This document shows positions 59,500 to 64,000 of a stretch of 64,000 bases of DNA, one piece after another. The stretch spans positions 1 to 64,000 of the forward strand of contig CAKTGS010000001.1 of NCBI GenBank assembly GCA_934561485.1. Reading direction: 5' to 3'. The position numbers and the translations under genes are program-made. Below the pieces are notes generated by a model. It worked only from the letters and a program-made list of their open reading frames with translations. It was not told where the DNA came from and made no database searches. Source of the DNA: an uncultured Faecalibacterium sp. Its GTDB lineage: Bacteria; Bacillota; Clostridia; Oscillospirales; Ruminococcaceae. Each line of letters begins with the position of its first letter. Within the stretch, counting starts at the first letter, position 1.

Positions 59500-60459
59500 A
59501 TGCCCAAGCAGGAAGGACAGAAATCCAAGCTTCTGGCGCTTTTGCGCATTCTGGAACAGAAAACGGACGAGGAGCATCTGCTCAATGTGCCGCAGCTGGT
59601 GCAGCTGCTGGAACAGCAGGGCATCCTGGCCGAGCGCAAGAGCATTTACAGCGACATCGAGACCCTGCGCGCACTGGGCTACGACATCCAGCTGCAGCGG
59701 GGGCGCGGCGGCGGCTACTGGATGGCCAGCCGCACCTTTGAGCTTTCGGAGCTGAAGCTGCTGGTGGATGCCGTGCAGTCCAGCAAGGTCATCTCCGCCC
59801 GCACCAGCAAAAAGATCATCCACAAACTGGAAGCCCTCTGCTCCGACTACGAGGGCACCCAGCTGCAGCGGCAGGTGTATGTGGACGGCCGCCCCAAAAG
59901 CGACAGCCAGGCCCTGCTGTACAGCATTGATGCCCTGCACAGCGCCATCAATGCCGGGCGCATGGTGCGGTTCCGCTACAAGGACGGCGGCTCCCGCACC
60001 GTCAGCCCCTGGCAGCTGGCCTGGGAGGGCGGCTGCTACTACCTCATTGCCTACCAGGACGAAAAGCAGCCGGCCAACATCCGCAACTACCGGGTGGACC
60101 GCATGTCCGGCGTGACCGTTCTGGACAAACGCCGCTGCGGCAAAGAAGTCTTCAGGGCCTTTGACCTGCCCGCCTACCTGCGCAAGCATTTCAACATGTA
60201 CGGCGGCCCGGAATACCGGGTCACCCTGCGCTGCACCGCCGAGCTGCTGCCTGTAATGAAGGAGCGCTTTGGCAAGGAGCCGCTGTTTGTGCCAGAGGCG
60301 GACGAAGCCTTCTTCCATTTTGACGTGCCGGTGTGTGTCAGCCCCCAGTTTTACGGCTGGGTGTGCGGCTTTGGCGGCAAGGTGGAAGTTACCGCCCCCG
60401 CCGAGGTGCGCCAGGGCCTGCACGAAGTGGCCCTGCAGCTGGCACAGCAGCATACATAA
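59500..60459 (+). CDS. WYL-domain transcriptional regulator
   Basis: The 319-residue protein has an N-terminal winged helix (about 10-75, with LAERKSIYSDIETLRALGYD) and a WYL ligand-binding domain (about 140-220, RFRYKDGGSRTVSPWQLAW then YYLIAYQ and NYRVDRM), plus a C-terminal extension. WYL proteins bind nucleic acids or nucleotides and control diverse systems. Here it ends the aromatic operon, so it may regulate it, or simply be cotranscribed. GGAGGTATCGCC precedes the ATG at 59500. Confidence 0.88.
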   Translation: MPKQEGQKSKLLALLRILEQKTDEEHLLNVPQLVQLLEQQGILAERKSIYSDIETLRALGYDIQLQRGRGGGYWMASRTFELSELKLLVDAVQSSKVISARTSKKIIHKLEALCSDYEGTQLQRQVYVDGRPKSDSQALLYSIDALHSAINAGRMVRFRYKDGGSRTVSPWQLAWEGGCYYLIAYQDEKQPANIRNYRVDRMSGVTVLDKRRCGKEVFRAFDLPAYLRKHFNMYGGPEYRVTLRCTAELLPVMKERFGKEPLFVPEADEAFFHFDVPVCVSPQFYGWVCGFGGKVEVTAPAEVRQGLHEVALQLAQQHT

Positions 60460-60473
60460 GTACAAAAAAGCAG

Positions 60474-60509
60474 ACGGCTCCTGCCCGAATGGGCAGGAGC
60501 CGTTTTTTG
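60474..60509 (+). terminator. Terminator of the aromatic operon
   Basis: ACGGCTCCTGCCC (60474-60486) pairs with GGGCAGGAGCCGT (60491-60503) around GAAT, followed by six T. Confidence 0.95.
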
Positions 60510-60593
60510 AACTCTCTCCGTCACGGCTTACGCCGTACCAGCCCCCCAAAAAGAGGGAGCCGGCTGCAAACTCGTGAGCAGACCGAGAGGGTT
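60510..60593. repeat. MITE-like repeat
   Basis: It starts CTCTCTCCGTCACGG with the hairpin CGGCTTACGCCG, as in the 43675 copy, and ends GACCGAGAGGG, giving inverted ends. It abuts the stop of the AAA+ gene. Confidence 0.72.
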
Positions 60594-62639
60594 TTATTCC
60601 TCAAATTCCAAATCGCTGGGCAGGATCAGGTCCAGCTCGGCGGCGGGTTCGGCCACCAGGCGGCGGCTTTGGTTGAAGATGGCTTTTTCCAGCGTGTTGC
60701 GGGCCAGGCGGCCATTGCCGGCGGTGCGGCTGTCCAGCGCCTGACGGCGCTTGTAGTAGCCCAGCAGCGGGAAGATGCAGCTCTCGGCCAGGCGGTAGCC
60801 TTTGCCCCTGGCCAGCACTGTGGTGATGTCCAGCAGCTCGTCCGCCGTGTAGTCCGGGAACTCGATCTTGTTGGGAAAGCGGCTGGCCAGGCCGCTGTTG
60901 GCCGTGAGGAAGGTCTCCATTTCCTTCGTATAGCCTGCCAGGATCACCACCAGCTCGTCCCGGTGGTCCTCCATGCCCTTCACCAGTGTGTCGATGGCTT
61001 CCAGACCAAAGCTGTCCTGTTCGCCCCGGTACAGGCTGTAGGCCTCGTCAATGAACAGCACGCCGCCCAGCGCGCTCTCAATGACGCTGTTGGTCAGGGG
61101 GGCCGTGTGGCCGGTGTAGCGGCCCACCAGGTCGGCACGGGTCACTTCCACCAGCTGGCCGCCCTTCAGCGCACCAATGGCCTTGAGGTACTTGGCCACC
61201 AGCCGGGCAATGGTGGTCTTGCCGGTGCCGGGGTTGCCGGTAAAGATCATGTGCATGGAAAGGCTGGCGGTTTTGAAGCCTGCCGCCGCGCGGCGCTGCT
61301 GCACCTGCAGGTTGTCCGCAAGGCCGAACACATACTCCTTGACCGGTGCCAGGCCCACAAGGCCGTCCATCTCGGCGCGGATCTCCTCCACGGCCCCGGT
61401 GTACTCAGCGGGCAGCAGGCGGAACAGGTCCGCCGGGGCGGCATCGTTCAGGGCAAACTGCAGCCCGTCCGGCTGCGCGGTCAGGGTGACTGTGCCGGAA
61501 AGCTTTGCGTCTGTCTGCAGGCAGTATTCGCTCAGGGCGCGGAAGATGCGGCTGCAGCAGTCGTCCAGCCCGGCAGCGCCCTTTTCCTTGGAGCACTGGG
61601 CCGCCACATAGTCCCGCACGTCTGCCCCCGCACAGAGGGTCAGCCCCAGGCGGGTGCTCACCTTCTGGGCCAGAGCGTTCAGCCGCTGGGCGGCCAGCGC
61701 TGCCAGGTCCTCCCGCGCAAAGGCGCTGGTGGTGCACACATCCCCCACCGCTGCCACAAAGGGTGCGCCGAACTTATCCGCCAGCGTCTCCCGGCCCTTG
61801 CGGGAGAAGAAGATGAGGTACTTGCCGCAGGGCGTGATGCTGCTCACCGCGCCCGGGGCCAGCGCCGTGCCGGCATCCACAAGGATGCCCTCCTTGTTCA
61901 CAAGGTACCGGCTGGACAGCGGCGCACTGCCCCTGACGGCCAGGTCGGAGAGCGTTTTCAGAAAGCCGGGGTGGCAGCTCTCGTAGTGTTCAAACACCAC
62001 CATCTCTCCGGGGGCGTGCAGGGCGGCATACAGGTCCTGCAGAAACAGCTTTTCGGCCCCGGAATTGGGGTACAAAGCCAGGTCCATCACGGCCATTTTA
62101 TCGTTCTGCAAAAGGCCCCGCGCTGCCATGATGCGGGCGGTCTCCTGCAGCGCAAAATGCCGCCCGGTGCCGGGTGCCCCGCTGATCAGGATCACATTGC
62201 GGGCAGCCGGTGCCTCGGTGCCCAGCACAAAGGGGCGGCGCATGGCCCGCACCAGGCTGTCCGCAAAGACATCCTGCCCGAGGACCGTCTTTTTCACCTC
62301 GGCAGCCAGCCCCTCAAAGCTGCCCAGATGCTCCGGCTTTGCATCTGCCGTGCCTTTGGCCAGCAGGCCGTCCTGCTCCATGTCCCGCAGCATCTGGCGG
62401 CTGTTTTCCAGTGCAGCCTGTGCCGCATCGTCCTGCCCCTTGAGCTGGGCGTTCTGTTTTTTGAGCAGTTCATCCAGCTGTTTCTGCTGCTCCAGCAGCG
62501 CCGCATTCAGGTCCGGCAGGCTGCCGGTCCCCTTGGGCTGCTTTGCTTCCGGCTGCTGGGTGCCGGAACCGAACTTCAGCCTGCCTCCTGCGCCAAATAC
62601 GCCGTTCATCAGGCTCTCCCAGTCATCGGTGTATGCCAT
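60594..62639 (-). CDS. Two-module AAA+ ATPase (CbbX/SpoVK-like)
   Basis: The 681-residue protein has a charged helical N-terminus (about 40-80, LLEQQKQLDELLKKQNAQLK), a first AAA+-like module with a degenerate P-loop (GAPGTGRHF, lacking the usual Lys) and no clear Walker B acid pair, and a second module of the CbbX/SpoVK type. The second module shows FTGNPGTGKTTIARL, LFIDEAYSLYRG and ANSGLASRFPNKIEFPDY. Only the second should hydrolyse ATP. Such ATPases remodel protein complexes; partners are unknown. GGGAGGACC precedes the ATG at 62639. Confidence 0.85.
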   Translation of the reverse strand: MAYTDDWESLMNGVFGAGGRLKFGSGTQQPEAKQPKGTGSLPDLNAALLEQQKQLDELLKKQNAQLKGQDDAAQAALENSRQMLRDMEQDGLLAKGTADAKPEHLGSFEGLAAEVKKTVLGQDVFADSLVRAMRRPFVLGTEAPAARNVILISGAPGTGRHFALQETARIMAARGLLQNDKMAVMDLALYPNSGAEKLFLQDLYAALHAPGEMVVFEHYESCHPGFLKTLSDLAVRGSAPLSSRYLVNKEGILVDAGTALAPGAVSSITPCGKYLIFFSRKGRETLADKFGAPFVAAVGDVCTTSAFAREDLAALAAQRLNALAQKVSTRLGLTLCAGADVRDYVAAQCSKEKGAAGLDDCCSRIFRALSEYCLQTDAKLSGTVTLTAQPDGLQFALNDAAPADLFRLLPAEYTGAVEEIRAEMDGLVGLAPVKEYVFGLADNLQVQQRRAAAGFKTASLSMHMIFTGNPGTGKTTIARLVAKYLKAIGALKGGQLVEVTRADLVGRYTGHTAPLTNSVIESALGGVLFIDEAYSLYRGEQDSFGLEAIDTLVKGMEDHRDELVVILAGYTKEMETFLTANSGLASRFPNKIEFPDYTADELLDITTVLARGKGYRLAESCIFPLLGYYKRRQALDSRTAGNGRLARNTLEKAIFNQSRRLVAEPAAELDLILPSDLEFEE

Positions 62640-62667
62640 GTTGCGGTCCTCCCTGCATTTTTCTTTC

Positions 62668-62696
62668 AGTATAGTGTACCGGGGCATGTTTTGCAA
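62668..62696 (-). promoter_or_regulatory. Promoter of the AAA+ gene
   Basis: On the minus strand TTGCAA (62691-62696) and TATACT (62668-62673) are 17 bp apart. Confidence 0.82.
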
Positions 62697-62708
62697 GCCA
62701 TTTTCCTC

Positions 62709-62737
62709 TTGCAAAATGGGCAAAGGTTGTTTACACT
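62709..62737 (+). promoter_or_regulatory. Promoter of the pullulanase gene
   Basis: TTGCAA (62709-62714) and TACACT (62732-62737) are 17 bp apart. It is back-to-back with the AAA+ promoter, 12 bp apart. Confidence 0.78.
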
Positions 62738-62778
62738 TATTCCAGGAGAATTTTCGGTAAGAAGGAATGAAGCGTACC

Positions 62779-64000
62779 ATGCAAGCACCAACACCCGCAG
62801 AGCGCAAGGCGCTGTTTGAGAGTGCCCGCTTTGCCAAAGAAACCACCTGGAACGGACCGCTGGGGCCGGATTATACCCTGCAGGGCACCCGGCTGCGGCT
62901 GTGGGCACCCACAGCGGACGCCGTAGCCGTAAACCTTTACCGCAAAGGGCACGACAGCCCCTGCATCGGCACCCTGCCGCTGGAGCGCGGGCCGCAGGGC
63001 GTGTGGAGCGTTTACCTGCCCGGGGACCAGCACGGGCATTACTACACCTTTACCGTCACGGTCTGCGGCCTTTCCCGCGAAACGGCCGACCCTTACGCCC
63101 GCTCGGCGGGGGTAAACGGCACCCGCAGCATGATCCTGGACCTGGCCCGCACAAACCCGGACCGCTGGGAGCGGGATGTGCGCCCGGTGATCCCCCCGGC
63201 CCAGCGGGCCGTGTGGGAGGTAAGCGTGCGGGATTTTTCGCAGGATGCCGCCAGCGGCGTGCGCCCGGCCTGGCGGGGCAAATTCATGGCCTTTACCCAG
63301 CAGGGCACCACCCTGCACGGGGACGGCATTCACCCCACCTGCCTGAACTATCTCAAGCGCCTGGGCGTGAAGTACGTGCAGCTGATGCCCATTTTTGACT
63401 TTGGCAGCGTAGACGAGGCCAGGCCCCTGATGCGCCAGTACAACTGGGGCTACGACCCCACCAACTACAATGTGCCGGAGGGCAGCTACTCCACCGACCC
63501 CGCCCGGGGCGAAGTGCGGGTGCGGGAGTGCAAGGAAATGATCGCCGCGCTGCACGCGGCGGGCATTGGTGTAATCATGGATGTGGTGTACAACCACATG
63601 TACCGCAGCGAGAACCCGCTGAACAGCACCGTGCCCTATTACTTTTTCCGCCAGAACGAGGACGGCAGCTTTTCCAACGGCAGCGGCTGCGGCAACGAGT
63701 TTGCCAGCGAGCGGCCCATGGCCCGCAAATATATGATCGACTCTCTTCTTTACTGGGCGCAGGAGTACCATCTGGACGGCTTCCGGTTCGACCTGATGGG
63801 CCTGTACGATGTGGAGACCATAAACGCCGTGCGCGCCGCCCTGGACGCCCTGCCCGGCGGGCGGGACATCCTCATGTACGGCGAGCCGTGGCAGGGCGGC
63901 GGCAGCCAGCTGCACCGGTACGAAGCCAACAAGGCAAACCTTGCCATGCTGAACGAGCGCATCGGCATTTTCTGCGATGACACCCGCGATGCCATCAAGG
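62779..64000 (+). CDS. pulA: Type I pullulanase / debranching enzyme (partial, runs off the right edge)
   Basis: The visible 407 codons show an N-terminal CBM48-like sandwich (LRLWAPTADAVAVNLYRKG) and a GH13 catalytic barrel. The barrel carries the type I pullulanase signature YNWGYDPTNYNVPEGSYS, GVIMDVVYNHM, the nucleophile Asp in LDGFRFDLMGLYD and the acid/base Glu in LMYGEPWQGG. It hydrolyses alpha-1,6 branches of glycogen or starch fragments. There is no signal peptide, so it works in the cytoplasm. The ATG at 62779 has AAGGA ten bases upstream; an ATG four codons earlier abuts that site. Confidence 0.93.
   Translation, partial: MQAPTPAERKALFESARFAKETTWNGPLGPDYTLQGTRLRLWAPTADAVAVNLYRKGHDSPCIGTLPLERGPQGVWSVYLPGDQHGHYYTFTVTVCGLSRETADPYARSAGVNGTRSMILDLARTNPDRWERDVRPVIPPAQRAVWEVSVRDFSQDAASGVRPAWRGKFMAFTQQGTTLHGDGIHPTCLNYLKRLGVKYVQLMPIFDFGSVDEARPLMRQYNWGYDPTNYNVPEGSYSTDPARGEVRVRECKEMIAALHAAGIGVIMDVVYNHMYRSENPLNSTVPYYFFRQNEDGSFSNGSGCGNEFASERPMARKYMIDSLLYWAQEYHLDGFRFDLMGLYDVETINAVRAALDALPGGRDILMYGEPWQGGGSQLHRYEANKANLAMLNERIGIFCDDTRDAIK

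Noticed and set aside
43675-60593. CRISPR array
   Set aside because: The repeats are dispersed singly between genes with inverted ends, not regularly spaced direct repeats, and no cas genes are present.

Overview
The window looks like chromosomal DNA of a Faecalibacterium-type member of the Oscillospiraceae (Clostridia). It is GC-rich, has Gram-positive AAGGAGG-type ribosome sites, an LPXTG surface protein, a clostridial glycogen locus (glgB-glgC-glgD-glgA), tRNA genes with encoded CCA, and short inverted-terminal-repeat elements scattered between genes. The taxon is inferred from gene content and style, not from a marker search.

Layout. 1-2079: start of the F1Fo ATP synthase operon (minus strand; two small membrane proteins, a, c, start of b). 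2200-4310: a secreted beta-propeller-like protein. 4350-10712: glycogen synthesis operon. 10800-12262: a G5/3D-domain cell-wall protein behind a long structured leader. 12671-16450: an orphan phage tail-fibre/lysis cassette interrupted by a YoeB/DinJ toxin-antitoxin cassette. 16682-21671: a 1573-residue LPXTG adhesin. 21817-22797: rplM-rpsI. 22958-27690: operon with a membrane protein, ttcA-like gene, alr and lepA. 27712-29593: LysR regulator and TraX-family protein.

29642-37400 is a 7.7-kb integrated element bounded by 71-bp perfect direct repeats. It sits in a tRNA-Ser(GCU) gene, which is restored at the right end. The element keeps the two ends of a temperate phage: a CI-type repressor, a membrane protein and a tyrosine integrase on one side, and a truncated tail-fibre gene, XkdX, an M15 endolysin and two holins on the other. 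The replication, packaging and head genes are missing. Extra genes sit at both edges: a stand-alone Spo0A DNA-binding domain and a Panacea-antitoxin/membrane-protein pair between attL and the integrase, and HicAB beside attR. This is the most unusual part of the window. Its lysis cassette is a partial duplicate of the one at 14.0-16.4 kb.

37464-49160: tRNA-Ser(UGA), an S24-type repressor, a radical-SAM/partner DNA-repair pair, a membrane-tethered HTH protein, a cyclophilin, a flavoprotein, DUF308, MATE, cytidylate-kinase-like, C39-like and DUF624 proteins. 49262-50949: plsC and two uncharacterised genes. 51167-60509: one long aromatic amino acid operon (pheA, aroB, aroC, fused aroE-aroK, aroQ, aroF, aroA, tyrA, WYL regulator). 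It covers every step from DAHP formation through the shikimate pathway to prephenate, phenylpyruvate and hydroxyphenylpyruvate. The window closes with a two-module AAA+ ATPase divergent from a truncated type I pullulanase gene, which could act on the glycogen made by the operon at the left.
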